A DNA stretch of 64,000 nt from Pseudaminobacter salicylatoxidans. GTDB taxonomy: Bacteria > Pseudomonadota > Alphaproteobacteria > Rhizobiales > Rhizobiaceae. The first letter of the stretch is position 1, and every line of letters begins with the position of its first letter. Both the position numbers and the translations under genes were made by a program. The DNA lies in contig NZ_QGGG01000003.1 in assembly GCF_003148475.1 (NCBI RefSeq), positions 283,476 through 347,475 of the forward strand, written 5' to 3'. Below the pieces are notes generated by a model. That model did not search any database and was not told the origin of the DNA. It saw nothing but the letters and a program-made list of their open reading frames with translations. Shown here piece after piece: positions 19,053 to 27,752 of this stretch.

Positions 19053-19640
19053 TTAAAGCCAGTCGAGACGACCGCCGCGCAGGCGCAGCACGCGATCCTG
19101 CGGGATTTCCAGCGCAGCGGCATCTGTCGCCGGCATGGCCTCCACCAGCCGGAAGGCGACGCGCAGGATTCCGCCATGCGTGACGCAGACGGTGGGCCGC
19201 TCAAGCTCATCGAACCAGGGCCGGACACGCGCGAGCAGCATCTCGTAGCTCTCGCCCTCGTCGCCGGGTGGCACGAAATCCCATTTGTCCCGCGCGCGGG
19301 CTGCCGTGGATCCGGGCGCACTGGCCTCCACTTCCGCCAGCGTAAAGCCCTGCCAGTCGCCGAAATGCACCTCCACCAACCGCGCGTCGGTGCGGTAGCC
19401 CTGCGCCGGCAAGCCCATGGCAACGCGCACGCGCTCCATGGTTTCGCGCGTGCGCCGGAGCGGGCTGGCGACGAAGTCGAATTCAGCCGGCCTGTCGATC
19501 AGTTCGGCCAGACGCCTGCCGTTTCGGTCGGCCTGGCTTCGGCCGCGCGCGGTTATGTCGGTGTCGGCCTGCCCCTGCAGCCGCTGCTCGGCATTCCACG
19601 CCGTCTGCCCGTGACGAATGAAATAGACAAGCGGATACAT
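19053..19640 (-). CDS. Histidine phosphatase family protein
   Basis: A 195-residue member of the phosphoglycerate mutase-like (histidine phosphatase) superfamily. The catalytic motif is in LVYFIRHGQTAWNAEQRLQG (RHG near residue 9), with the second-site FVASPLRRTRETME and the late His in VCVTHGGILRVAF. Such enzymes dephosphorylate sugars or small phosphate esters; the substrate cannot be assigned. It lies 40 bases after fabI on the same strand, so the two may share a transcript. Confidence 0.88.
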   Translation of the reverse strand: MYPLVYFIRHGQTAWNAEQRLQGQADTDITARGRSQADRNGRRLAELIDRPAEFDFVASPLRRTRETMERVRVAMGLPAQGYRTDARLVEVHFGDWQGFTLAEVEASAPGSTAARARDKWDFVPPGDEGESYEMLLARVRPWFDELERPTVCVTHGGILRVAFRLVEAMPATDAAALEIPQDRVLRLRGGRLDWL

Positions 19641-19680
19641 GGCGCGAGCGCGCCTCCCGGAAGCTCGGCAGGACCGCGGA

Positions 19681-20505
19681 TCAGTCCTTGACGGTGGAAA
19701 TGTCGGGCGCGTCCACGGCCTTCATGCCGACGACGTGATAGCCCGAATCGACGTGATGCACCTCGCCGGTGACGCCGCGCGACAGATCGGACAGGAAGTA
19801 CAGGCCGGAATCGCCCACTTCCTCCGGTGTCACGGTGCGCTTCAGCGGGGCGTTGTACTCGTTCCACTTCAGGATGTAGCGGAAGTCGCCGATGCCCGAA
19901 GCCGCAAGCGTCTTGATGGGACCGGCCGAGATCGCGTTGACGCGGATGCCCTTGCCACCAAGATCGACGGCCAGATAGCGCACGCTGGCTTCAAGCGCTG
20001 CCTTGGCGACACCCATGACGTTGTAGTGCGGCATCACCTTCTCGGCGCCGTAATAGGTCAGCGTCAGCAGCGAGCCGCCATCGGTCATCAGCGCTTCGGC
20101 ACGCTTGGCGATGGTCGTGAAGGAATAGACCGAAATGTCCATCGTGCGCAGGAAATTGTCGCGCGTCGTCTCGACATAGCGGCCATCCAGCTCCTCCTTG
20201 TCGGAGAAGGCGATGGCGTGGACGACGAAGTCGAGCTTGCCCCACTTCTTGGCAACGCCGTCGAACACGGCATCCAGGCTTTCGGCATCGGTCACATCGC
20301 AGTGGCCGGCAATATGGGCGCGCTCACCCAGCTCGGCCACCAGCGGCTCGACGCGCTTGCGAAAAGCGTCGCCCTGATAGGTCAGGGCAATCTCCGCACC
20401 CTGATCGGCGCAGGCCTTGGCAATTCCCCAGGCGATCGACCGGTTGTTGGCCACGCCGAGGATAAGGCCGCGTTTTCCGGCCATGAGGCCCTGTCCAACC
20501 GTCAT
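19681..20505 (-). CDS. fabI: Enoyl-[acyl-carrier-protein] reductase (NADH), FabI
   Basis: FabI performs the last reduction in each cycle of type II fatty acid synthesis. The 274-residue product is an atypical short-chain dehydrogenase with the FabI nucleotide motif LILGVANNRSIAWGIAKACA, the catalytic Tyr and Lys in LLTLTYYGAEKVMPHYNVMG and VAKAALEASV, and SAGPIKTLAASGI. The start may be M1 (20505) or the Met seven residues later. The gap to the upstream DnaJ-like gene carries a strong hairpin, so fabI probably has its own promoter. Confidence 0.96.
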   Translation of the reverse strand: MTVGQGLMAGKRGLILGVANNRSIAWGIAKACADQGAEIALTYQGDAFRKRVEPLVAELGERAHIAGHCDVTDAESLDAVFDGVAKKWGKLDFVVHAIAFSDKEELDGRYVETTRDNFLRTMDISVYSFTTIAKRAEALMTDGGSLLTLTYYGAEKVMPHYNVMGVAKAALEASVRYLAVDLGGKGIRVNAISAGPIKTLAASGIGDFRYILKWNEYNAPLKRTVTPEEVGDSGLYFLSDLSRGVTGEVHHVDSGYHVVGMKAVDAPDISTVKD

Positions 20506-20601
20506 GTGGTCGTTCTCCGCATTCTCTTCATACAGGAAATGCCCCTATCGCACAGGCACAGGATGCCTTCAAGCTTCCTGCGCAGCGAAACAAACCGATT
20601 G

Positions 20602-20631
20602 AAGTCGGCCAAACGGTCAGTTGGCCGACTT
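20602..20631 (-). terminator. Hairpin overlapping the stop codon of the DnaJ-like gene
   Basis: AAGTCGGCCAA (20602-20612) and TTGGCCGACTT (20621-20631) are perfect 11-base complements. The 8-base loop contains the stop codon of the DnaJ-like gene. On the minus strand the stem is followed only by TCAATC, so termination there would be weak. A T-run follows on the plus strand, where no gene is read. Confidence 0.55.
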
Positions 20632-21546
20632 TTTCATCAGCGCCTCCAGTTCGGCACGGTCGGTTTCGGGCAGCATGACACGGATATGGACATAGAGATC
20701 GGCATGGCCGCCGCCCTTCTGCGTGAGGCCGCGTCCCTTCAGGCGCAGCACCTTGTCGGAGCTGGACCACGCCGGAACATTGACCGCCAGCCTGCCCGTG
20801 GGCGTTTCCACCGCCACCTTGGCGCCCAGCACCGCATCCTGCAGCGAGACCGGCAGATCGACATGCAGGTCGCGCCCCTCGACGCGGTAGCGCCCGTGCT
20901 TGCGGAAATGGATCTTCACCAGCGCGTCGCCCGGACCGCCGAAACCGGCCTCGCCCTGCCCTTTCAGGCGGATGGTCTGGCCGTCCTCGACATAATGCGG
21001 CAGCTTCACCGCCAGCTTGCGCCCGTCGGGGAAAATGGCCGTCACCTTGTCGGCGGCTGCGACTTCCTCGATGGTGACGTCGAGCGTGGCGTTGAGGTCG
21101 GCCCCCTTCGGCGCACGCCGGGCGCTGCCGCCCGCACCCGTGCCAGCCTGGCGAAAGGCCTGGCCGAAAAGTTCGCTGAAAATATCGCTGTCGCTGCCGA
21201 ACGACTCGCCGCCCATCCCGCTGGTGCGGAACTCGAAATGCTCGCCGCCCTGCCCCCGCGCCTGCCTGCGGAAGCCGGCGAACGGGTCGCCGCCCGGCTG
21301 GCCCTCGAAGCCATGGAATTTCGGCTTGCCCTCGGCATCGATCTCGCCGCGGTCATAGGCGGCGCGGCTCTTTTCATCGCCGAGTATCTCATAAGCCTGA
21401 TTGGCGGCCGCGAACCGGTCCTTCGCCTTGGGATCATTCGGGTTCTGGTCCGGATGATGCTTCTTGGCGAGTTTGCGATACGCCGATTTTATCTCCTTGG
21501 CCGAAGCGTTCTTGGCAACGCCCAGCACTTCATAGGGATCACGCAT
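20617..21546 (-). CDS. DnaJ C-terminal domain protein (CbpA/DjlA-like J protein)
   Basis: A 309-residue Hsp40 cochaperone without the zinc-finger domain of true DnaJ. The J domain occupies residues 1-70 ([20 protein letters not shown], with HPD in [10 protein letters not shown]). A Gly/Phe-rich region with [18 protein letters not shown] follows, then two C-terminal substrate-binding domains ([20 protein letters not shown] and [20 protein letters not shown]). It should stimulate DnaK and may bind curved DNA like CbpA. The gene is read toward fabI; its last codons form part of a hairpin. Confidence 0.92.
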   Translation of the reverse strand: MRDPYEVLGVAKNASAKEIKSAYRKLAKKHHPDQNPNDPKAKDRFAAANQAYEILGDEKSRAAYDRGEIDAEGKPKFHGFEGQPGGDPFAGFRRQARGQGGEHFEFRTSGMGGESFGSDSDIFSELFGQAFRQAGTGAGGSARRAPKGADLNATLDVTIEEVAAADKVTAIFPDGRKLAVKLPHYVEDGQTIRLKGQGEAGFGGPGDALVKIHFRKHGRYRVEGRDLHVDLPVSLQDAVLGAKVAVETPTGRLAVNVPAWSSSDKVLRLKGRGLTQKGGGHADLYVHIRVMLPETDRAELEALMKKSAN

Positions 21547-21667
21547 ACCTTCTGCCTGCTGGAAATTCGGAAATTACAATCTGTCGAACCCTATATGCTC
21601 CTCGGTAGGAAGAAATTCCAGAGCAGGGGACGATATGAGCCCGGCGCAATGCGCGCGGCAGGCGAAA

Positions 21668-22165
21668 TCACGTGGCGGGCTGGAAATCCAGCATGCGCCA
21701 CAGGCCCGCGCCTGCCTTGCAGACCTCGCCATGATAGAGGCCGACGCCATCATAGCTCTCGCGCGAGGTGGTGAACTTGCGGCACAAGGCGCCGTTGTCG
21801 CGGCTTTCGATGACATTGCTGATTGCGCCGCGCGAACCGGTATCGGCATTGGCCCAGGCCAGCGGAGCGCCCGCCAGTCCCTCAAGGTCGGCCGAGGTGA
21901 CGGCGTTGCGTATGGTGGCCTCGTCGGACGCGCGCTCCGGATCGGTCGTCGTCTGCGATGCGGACGCGACGGAGCCGGTGAGCAGCGAACGATCCACCTC
22001 GGCCTTTTCCAGGCTGAACCCGCCCATGCCGCAGCCTGACAGCAGGACGGGAAAACACAGCACCAGCGCCAGCCTCGGGCGATTCGATCGGAAAAGACAC
22101 GACAAACCGTCGCTGCAAGCTTGCGCAACGCGCGACAATGGGCAATCTCCAGTCAACAACTTCAA
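21668..22165 (-). CDS. RT0821/Lpp0805 family surface lipoprotein
   Basis: A predicted lipoprotein of the RT0821/Lpp0805 surface protein family, common in alphaproteobacteria, function unknown. The hydrophobic stretch [17 protein letters not shown] ends in a lipobox (LSGC). The conserved C-terminal part reads [19 protein letters not shown] and [10 protein letters not shown]. The start is uncertain: ATG 22165 leaves an unusually long polar N-region before the hydrophobic stretch and lies only 15 bases from the divergent pdxH start, so a later GTG or TTG start is possible. Confidence 0.8.
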   Translation of the reverse strand: MKLLTGDCPLSRVAQACSDGLSCLFRSNRPRLALVLCFPVLLSGCGMGGFSLEKAEVDRSLLTGSVASASQTTTDPERASDEATIRNAVTSADLEGLAGAPLAWANADTGSRGAISNVIESRDNGALCRKFTTSRESYDGVGLYHGEVCKAGAGLWRMLDFQPAT

Positions 22166-22179
22166 TTCGAGCGGAAATT

Positions 22180-22797
22180 ATGGCCGAGACAGCATTAACA
22201 AGCGGTGACTTCTCCGAAAGCATGGAGCCGTTTCGTCTTTTTGCGGCATGGCTCGACGAGGCCGGCAGGAGCGAGCCGAACGACGCCAATGCGGTGGCGC
22301 TGGCCACGGTGGACAGCGACGGCCTGCCCGACGTGCGCATGGTGCTGCTGAAAGGCTTCGACGAAAAGGGCTTCGTCTTCTACACCAATTTCGAAAGCGC
22401 CAAGGGCAGCGAAATCCTCGCCACGATGAAGGCTGCGATGTGTTTCCACTGGAAGTCGCTGCGGCGGCAGGTGCGCATTCGCGGCGCCGTCGAAATCGTC
22501 AGCGACGAGGAGGCGGACGCCTATTTCGAGTCACGCCCGCGCGGCAGCCGAATCGGCGCCTGGGCGTCGAAACAGTCGCGCCCGCTGGAAAGCCGCTTCG
22601 CGCTGGAAAAGTCGGTCGCCGAATACACCGCGCGCTACGCCATGGGCCACATACCGCGCCCCGGCTACTGGTCGGGTTTCCGCATCATCCCGCGGACGAT
22701 CGAGTTCTGGCACGATCGTCCCTTCCGCCTGCACGACCGCATCGTGTTCAGCCGCGCGGCGGATGGCGGCTGGGACAAGGACCGGCTGTACCCGTGA
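22180..22797 (+). CDS. pdxH: Pyridoxamine 5'-phosphate oxidase
   Basis: PdxH oxidises pyridoxine or pyridoxamine 5'-phosphate to pyridoxal 5'-phosphate, using FMN. The 205-residue protein has the FMN-binding core [33 protein letters not shown], and the family end [17 protein letters not shown] with DKDRLYP. ATG 22180 ([11 protein letters not shown]) is chosen over an in-frame ATG 14 codons upstream because it matches rhizobial PdxH proteins and has GAGCGG just upstream. It is divergent from the RT0821-type lipoprotein gene. Confidence 0.95.
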   Translation: MAETALTSGDFSESMEPFRLFAAWLDEAGRSEPNDANAVALATVDSDGLPDVRMVLLKGFDEKGFVFYTNFESAKGSEILATMKAAMCFHWKSLRRQVRIRGAVEIVSDEEADAYFESRPRGSRIGAWASKQSRPLESRFALEKSVAEYTARYAMGHIPRPGYWSGFRIIPRTIEFWHDRPFRLHDRIVFSRAADGGWDKDRLYP

Positions 22798-22975
22798 GGG
22801 CAGCCGGATTTCCGGGAATCTGCGACACTCCATACCGGTAACGCAGGCAGGCCGGCACGCGTGCCTTCGATGGAACCCTTTGTCATTACAAGAATTTAAT
22901 CTTTTCATTCAGTTGAGGTTCATCCTCCGACTGCAACATTGCCTCACACGGGCTTGGAAACAGAATGAGGAACCG

Positions 22976-23422
22976 ATGAAAAAGATATTGTCGACCATTT
23001 GCGCGGCCGCCATGACCATCACGGCCGTCGCCGCCACGATGGCGCCCGCCAATGCCGCACCAGTGCTGTTCCCGAAACTCGAAGCCGGAAGGACTGACGT
23101 GCAGCAGGTGCGCGACCGCAGGGGCTTCCAGCGCCGCGGCAACCATTATTATTACAACGGCCATCGCGGCTATCGTCACCACCGTCCGGGCTGGAGACGT
23201 CACAATGGCTGGTGGTTCCCGCCGGCGGCCTTCATCACCGGCGCCATCATCGGCGGGGCGATCGCCAACCAGCCACGCCCGGTATATCGTCCGGCATACC
23301 GGCTGTCGAACGCGCATGTGCGCTGGTGCCACGACCGCTACCGCTCTTACCGCGTTTCGGACAATACGTTCCAGCCTAACAGGGGGCCTCGCCAGCAGTG
23401 CGTCTCGCCCTATATGCGCTGA
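22976..23422 (+). CDS. BA14K family secreted protein
   Basis: A 148-residue protein of the BA14K family, named after a Brucella immunogen with lectin-like activity. ATG 22976 follows GAGGA. There is a signal peptide (MKKILSTICAAAMTITAVAA, cleavage near ANA), a basic aromatic region rich in Arg, His and Tyr (RRGNHYYYNGHRGYRHH), one hydrophobic segment (AAFITGAIIGGAIAN), and the BA14K signature HVRWCHDRYRSYRVSDNTFQ ending in a second Cys (QQCVSPYMR). It is monocistronic and followed by a terminator. Confidence 0.9.
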   Translation: MKKILSTICAAAMTITAVAATMAPANAAPVLFPKLEAGRTDVQQVRDRRGFQRRGNHYYYNGHRGYRHHRPGWRRHNGWWFPPAAFITGAIIGGAIANQPRPVYRPAYRLSNAHVRWCHDRYRSYRVSDNTFQPNRGPRQQCVSPYMR

Positions 23423-23454
23423 TACAGGCACATGCCGACCGTTTCAGGCTCTTG

Positions 23455-23482
23455 CGACCCCGTTTCGGCGGGGTCGTGTCGT
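23455..23482 (+). terminator. Rho-independent terminator after the BA14K gene
   Basis: CGACCCCG (23455-23462) pairs with CGGGGTCG (23469-23476) around a 6-base loop, followed by TGTCGTTTT. It lies between two convergent genes and may serve both. Confidence 0.7.
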
Positions 23483-23492
23483 TTTCGGCAGG

Positions 23493-24254
23493 TTATTTCT
23501 TGCGGTTCGTGAAGGCGGTCAGGGCCGCCCTGGCTTCGTCCGATTTCAGCCGCCGGCGGAAAATTTCGTTCTCCTGACTTACCCGCTCCGCCACCGCCTC
23601 GCGTGGCGCGCGCAGCAGATCGCGGGTGGCCTTGAGTGCTCCGCGCGGCTTGGCCGCAACGGCATCCGCCGCCGCGAGTACTGCCGCTTCCAGCGCATCT
23701 TCGGGCACGACATCGTAGATCATGCCGGCCGCCCTGGCCTTCTCGGCCGTAAGCCCCTCGCCGAGACCAAGCATGGCAAAGGCCTGCTGGCGCCCGAGGA
23801 CCATCGGCAAGAGCAGGCTGGACGCCGCCTCCGGCACCAGCCCGAGATCGACGAAGGGCGTGCGGAACACCGTGCGCGGCGTTGCGAAGGTGAGATCGCA
23901 ATGGAGATTGAGCGTCGTGCCGATGCCGACCGCGATACCGTCCACCCCCGAAAGCATCGGCTTTTCGCATCGCACCAGGGTGAGCAGGAAATCCCACACT
24001 TCGGGACTGCCTTCCCCGCCCGTCGCCACGGCCATGAAATCGGTGAGGTCGTTGCCGGCCGAAAACGCGCCCGGCACGCCAAAGAAGACATGGGCCGCGA
24101 TCTGCGGATCGGCGTCACCCGACTGCAAGGCCGCGGCTATCGCCGCATACATGGCGCTGGTGAGCGCATTTTTCTTTTCGGGCCGGTTCATGCGGATGAC
24201 CTGCACCGCACCGCGCCGCTCGACCAGGATCTGGCCGTCAGCCAAGGTTCCCAT
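23493..24254 (-). CDS. Enoyl-CoA hydratase/isomerase (crotonase family)
   Basis: A 253-residue crotonase-fold enzyme. The N-terminal RMNRPEKKNALTSAMYAAIA and the oxyanion region AGNDLTDFM are clear. GIAVGIGTTLNLHCDLTFAT and FVDLGLVPEAASSLLLPMVL carry the active-site glycines and one acidic residue. Crotonases act as hydratases, isomerases or dehalogenases, so the exact reaction is open. It is 38 bases after the acyl-CoA dehydrogenase on the same strand, forming a two-gene beta-oxidation-type operon. Confidence 0.88.
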   Translation of the reverse strand: MGTLADGQILVERRGAVQVIRMNRPEKKNALTSAMYAAIAAALQSGDADPQIAAHVFFGVPGAFSAGNDLTDFMAVATGGEGSPEVWDFLLTLVRCEKPMLSGVDGIAVGIGTTLNLHCDLTFATPRTVFRTPFVDLGLVPEAASSLLLPMVLGRQQAFAMLGLGEGLTAEKARAAGMIYDVVPEDALEAAVLAAADAVAAKPRGALKATRDLLRAPREAVAERVSQENEIFRRRLKSDEARAALTAFTNRKK

Positions 24255-24292
24255 AATTCTTCCCCCTTCGAATATTCCGGCCCGGACCGGGC

Positions 24293-26068
24293 TCAGTCAG
24301 AGATCAGCGCCTTGCCGGCAACTCCCACGCTTGCGGCGCCTTCAACGATGCTCTCCCTCAGCGGTCGCGTCTCGCCGAGAAGATTTTCAGCAAAGAAACG
24401 GCACAGCGCCTGCCGCTCCTCGTCCCCATCGGCAAGCGCCGCGCGCGCCAGATAGGCGCCGCCCGCAGCCAGCGCGAACAGCCTGAGATAGGGTGTGGCA
24501 CCGGCCAGCGCCTCGTCCATTCGGCCGTTTGCCAACAATTTCTGCAGATGGCGGGTGGCATTCGAGAAATCATCCAGCGCGTCGTCCAGCGCGTTGGCGC
24601 TGCGTCCGAATCCCGGCAGGTTGGAGGAGCGCACATCGCTCACGATCCCGCCGAGTTCGGCAATGTAACCGCCGATGTGCTCGCCGCCGTCCAGCGGCAG
24701 CTTGCGTGTCAACAGGTCGATTGCCTGGATGCCGTTGGTGCCCTCGTAGATCGGTGCGATGCGCGCGTCGCGCAGCAATGCCGCTGCACCCGTTTCCTCG
24801 ATGAAGCCCATGCCGCCATGAACCTGCACGCCGAGCGAGGCGACATCGACGCCCACATCGGTGGAAAACGCCTTGGCGACGGGGGTGAGCAGGTTCACCC
24901 GCTCCTGCCAGTATTGCGCGCGCTCGCCGCCGGCGCGGGCGCGGTCGGCGGCATGTGCGCAGGAGTAGCAGATGGCGCGCGCGGCCTGCGTCAGCGTCTT
25001 CATGGACAGCAGAGTGCGCTGCACATCCGGATGATGGACGATGGGCGCCATACCCTCGCCGGAATAGCTCGCCGCCTTGCCCTGCCGGCGCTCATTGGCA
25101 TAGGCCAGCGCCTTCTGGAATGCGGCCTCCGCCACTGCCACACCCTGGATGCCGACCGCAAGGCGGGCATTGTTCATCATGGTGAACATGCAGGCGAGCC
25201 CCCGGTTTTCCTCGCCGATCAGCCAGCCCACCGCGCCCGGTTCGCGGCCTTCCGCAAAACCGTCGCCAAAGATCATGGTGCAGGTGGGCGAGGCGTGGAT
25301 GCCCAGCTTGTGCTCGAGCCCCGAACAGAACAGATCGTTGCGCGCGCCCAGCGAACCGTCTTCGTTGACGAGGAATTTCGGGACCAGGAACAGCGAGATG
25401 CCGCGCGTGCCGGCGGGCGCGTCGGGCAGGCGCGCAAGCACCAGATGCACGATATTGTCGGTGAAATCGTGCTCGCCATAGGTGATGAAGATTTTCTGGC
25501 CGAAAATGCGATAAGTGCCGTCTCCGGCGCGCTCGGCACGGGCGCGCAACGCGTTGAGGTCCGAACCGGCCTGCGGCTCGGTCAGGTTCATCGTGCCCAT
25601 CCATTCGCCGGAGACGAGCTTTTCCAGATAGGTGTGCTTCAGCGCCTCCGAGGCATGTTTTTCCACCGCCTCGACCGCGCCCATGGTCAACATGGGGCCA
25701 AGGCCGAAGGCGATCGACGCGGAATTCCACATCTCCAGCACGGCCACGCCCAGCATTGCCGGCAGGCCCTGCCCGCCGAATTCCTCCGGCGCCTGCAGCG
25801 CGTTCCAGCCGCCCTCGCGCCAGCGCGCGTAAAGCTCCTTCCAGCCCGGCGGCGTGGTGACGGCGGCATCCTTCAGCACCGCGCCATGCCGGTCGCCGAT
25901 CTCGCGCAATGGCGTCACTTCCTCGGTCGCGAAGCGCCCGGCTTCCTGCAGGATCGCATCGGCCAGGTCCTCGCCCAGATCGCCGAACGCTCCTTCCTCG
26001 ATGGCCGCCTTCAGCCCGGCCACATGCTTCAGCGTGAAGGAAATCTCCTCAACGGGTGCGCGATACAT
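24293..26068 (-). CDS. Acyl-CoA dehydrogenase
   Basis: A 591-residue FAD-dependent acyl-CoA dehydrogenase of the long subtype with a C-terminal extension, as often found with fatty-acid oxidation genes. Visible are EWMGTMNLTEPQAGSDL (FAD and substrate binding), KIFITYGEHDFTDNIVHLVL, QVHGGMGFIEETG and RIAPIYEGTNGIQAIDL, which holds the region of the catalytic Glu. ATG 26068 has AGGAGG nine bases upstream and is preferred over a TTG seven codons earlier. A palindrome lies 76 bases upstream. The enoyl-CoA hydratase follows in the same operon. Confidence 0.93.
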   Translation of the reverse strand: MYRAPVEEISFTLKHVAGLKAAIEEGAFGDLGEDLADAILQEAGRFATEEVTPLREIGDRHGAVLKDAAVTTPPGWKELYARWREGGWNALQAPEEFGGQGLPAMLGVAVLEMWNSASIAFGLGPMLTMGAVEAVEKHASEALKHTYLEKLVSGEWMGTMNLTEPQAGSDLNALRARAERAGDGTYRIFGQKIFITYGEHDFTDNIVHLVLARLPDAPAGTRGISLFLVPKFLVNEDGSLGARNDLFCSGLEHKLGIHASPTCTMIFGDGFAEGREPGAVGWLIGEENRGLACMFTMMNNARLAVGIQGVAVAEAAFQKALAYANERRQGKAASYSGEGMAPIVHHPDVQRTLLSMKTLTQAARAICYSCAHAADRARAGGERAQYWQERVNLLTPVAKAFSTDVGVDVASLGVQVHGGMGFIEETGAAALLRDARIAPIYEGTNGIQAIDLLTRKLPLDGGEHIGGYIAELGGIVSDVRSSNLPGFGRSANALDDALDDFSNATRHLQKLLANGRMDEALAGATPYLRLFALAAGGAYLARAALADGDEERQALCRFFAENLLGETRPLRESIVEGAASVGVAGKALISD

Positions 26069-26143
26069 GCGGCCGATCCTCCTGGACAAGATATGAACGT
26101 GCTTTGCACACTATGCGGAAAGGATGGCCTCGCGCTACTTTCT

Positions 26144-26161
26144 TTTGACGTAAACGTCAAA
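26144..26161 (-). promoter_or_regulatory. Palindromic operator candidate over the -35 region of the acyl-CoA dehydrogenase operon
   Basis: TTTGACGT-AA-ACGTCAAA is a perfect dyad with 8-base arms. On the minus strand it contains TTGACG, a good -35 box, 80-odd bases upstream of the acyl-CoA dehydrogenase start. A hexamer 17 bases on (TAGCGC) is a poor -10. From memory, the dyad resembles ACGT-centred operators reported for MerR-family LiuR regulators of acyl-CoA degradation. The identity of the regulator is inference. Confidence 0.55.
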
Positions 26162-26332
26162 TTTGCACGCGTCCGCCCCGTGACTTTTCGACTGCGCGTG
26201 GAAGAGGTTCGGCAAGTCCTTTGCCGGCCGTGCGGCAATCACGCTTTCGGCCTTTCCGGCGGATGCCACAATTTAAGCACTTCCTTAATCATAAGAGAGC
26301 AGGGTTACTGCTGAGTTTGTGGGACTTCCGAT

Positions 26333-27676
26333 TTGAATCAAACTTGCCGACGTCATAGCCGTCGTGCGCTCATCGCGCTTGGCGCACTATTGGCGCTGAA
26401 TACAATGCCGGCCGGCGCGTCCGATTTTTCACAGCCGTGGAAAAAGCAGGACCGCGCGCTGGTGATAGACGCCTACGAATACAATCCGATCGACTGGGAC
26501 AAGCTTACCACCGACAAGACCATTGTCGGCTTCATCAACAAAGCCTCCGATGGGCTGGCTCCGCCCTATTCGTGCAGCGGCAACGAAACCGAAATACGGC
26601 TGTGCAAGGCACTGTGGAAGCGCCATGCGGTGGCGCGCGAACTCTACCAGACCCGCCGCGCCATGGCGAAGACGCTCGGACTGAAATGGGGCGCCTACCA
26701 CCTTGCCCGCCCCGGCAATCCGATCGACCAGGCCAATAATTTCATCGATTTCGCCGACCCCGCCCCCGACGACCTGATCGCCCTCGACATCGAGGACAAT
26801 GATCCGGAAAAGTGGATGTCGCTGGAGGACGCGGAGGAATTCGTGCGCCATATCCAGCGCCGCACGGGCCGCTATCCCATCCTCTACACCAATGGCAGCA
26901 CGGCCCAGCACATCGCCGACAACCGCGACAAATACCCGCTGCTTTCACGCCTGCCGCTCTGGTATGCGCGTTACAAGCCGGAAATCGACATGCATTTTCC
27001 CAAGGGCAACTGGGAAACCTATGCGCTCTGGCAGTTCGTCGCGCAGGCCAATTGCAATGCCAGAAGCTGCCCATACCGGGTGCCGGGAACGCCGATCGAC
27101 ATCGACGTGAATGTCGCCGCGATGAATGCCGACGAATTGCGCAAGGCATGGCCCTTCGGCAACCTGCTGGAAGAGCCCGAACCGCTGATCGCCAATGTGC
27201 CCTTGCCGACCAGTCGCGAAACCGCACTTGCCCTGAACGAGCAGGAAGCCACCAGCAACGACACGCCGACGCTGGCCTATGCGCCGGCGCCGCAGACCGG
27301 GCCGCTGGCGGCGCTGGAAAGCGCCCTCATCAACGGCAAGCACGCGCCATTGCCCCCGCCGCAGCCGGTCGCGACCACCACGAGCGTCGCGCTGGCGAAG
27401 GTCATCGAGCCGGGCGACGCCGCCACGCCTGTCAAGCTGGCGGAGCCGGTCGAAATCGCCGAGGCGAGTGCCGTCATCGAGCCTGCGGTGATCAAATCGG
27501 CCGGGCCGGTGGTGGTGGCAGATGCCGTGTCGGTTTCATCCAGCGGGAATGGCGTGCTCGGCCGCATCGGCAGCTATCTGGCCTCGCTGCGGCAGGCCGT
27601 TGCGAACTGGGCCTTCGGTGGCGCCGAAGCTTCCGAAAACGACGCGACGCTTCCGGGCAAGACCGAATTGCCCTGA
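26333..27676 (+). CDS. Glycoside hydrolase family 25 protein (lysozyme-like) with long C-terminal tail
   Basis: GH25 enzymes cleave the muramyl bonds of peptidoglycan. This 447-residue protein appears to start at TTG 26333; the frame then gives a signal-like segment (RRALIALGALLALNTMPAGA). The catalytic domain covers about residues 40-255: LVIDAYEYNPIDWDKL, TIVGFINKASDGLA, WGAYHLARPGNPIDQA and the acidic pair in LIALDIEDNDPEKW. The last 190 residues are Ala/Pro/Val-rich and of low complexity, ending in a weakly hydrophobic stretch (RIGSYLASLRQAVANWAFGG). The start codon is the least certain point. It is monocistronic. Confidence 0.85.
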   Translation: MNQTCRRHSRRALIALGALLALNTMPAGASDFSQPWKKQDRALVIDAYEYNPIDWDKLTTDKTIVGFINKASDGLAPPYSCSGNETEIRLCKALWKRHAVARELYQTRRAMAKTLGLKWGAYHLARPGNPIDQANNFIDFADPAPDDLIALDIEDNDPEKWMSLEDAEEFVRHIQRRTGRYPILYTNGSTAQHIADNRDKYPLLSRLPLWYARYKPEIDMHFPKGNWETYALWQFVAQANCNARSCPYRVPGTPIDIDVNVAAMNADELRKAWPFGNLLEEPEPLIANVPLPTSRETALALNEQEATSNDTPTLAYAPAPQTGPLAALESALINGKHAPLPPPQPVATTTSVALAKVIEPGDAATPVKLAEPVEIAEASAVIEPAVIKSAGPVVVADAVSVSSSGNGVLGRIGSYLASLRQAVANWAFGGAEASENDATLPGKTELP

Positions 27677-27694
27677 GCGGGCGCGACCCTGTCC

Positions 27695-27743
27695 GAGCAT
27701 GGTCTTTTCCGAAAACCGGTTTCCACTTTTCGGGATCAGGCTC
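27695..27743. repeat. Dispersed palindromic repeat between convergent genes
   Basis: An imperfect palindrome running from GAGCATGGTC to GATCAGGCTC with the internal pair TTTTCCGAAAAC and CCACTTTTCGGG. The core ACTTTTCGGGATCA also occurs near 33099-33112. Elements of this form are very common between genes in Mesorhizobium and relatives, to my recollection. Placed between convergent genes, it could also end both transcripts. Confidence 0.65.
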
Positions 27744-27752
27744 TACGGTCCT

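Noticed and set aside
26273..26289. Possible CtrA site (TTAA ... TTAA) upstream of the GH25 gene
   Set aside because: The two TTAA boxes are 8 bases apart, not the 7 of the CtrA consensus, and the flanks do not match.
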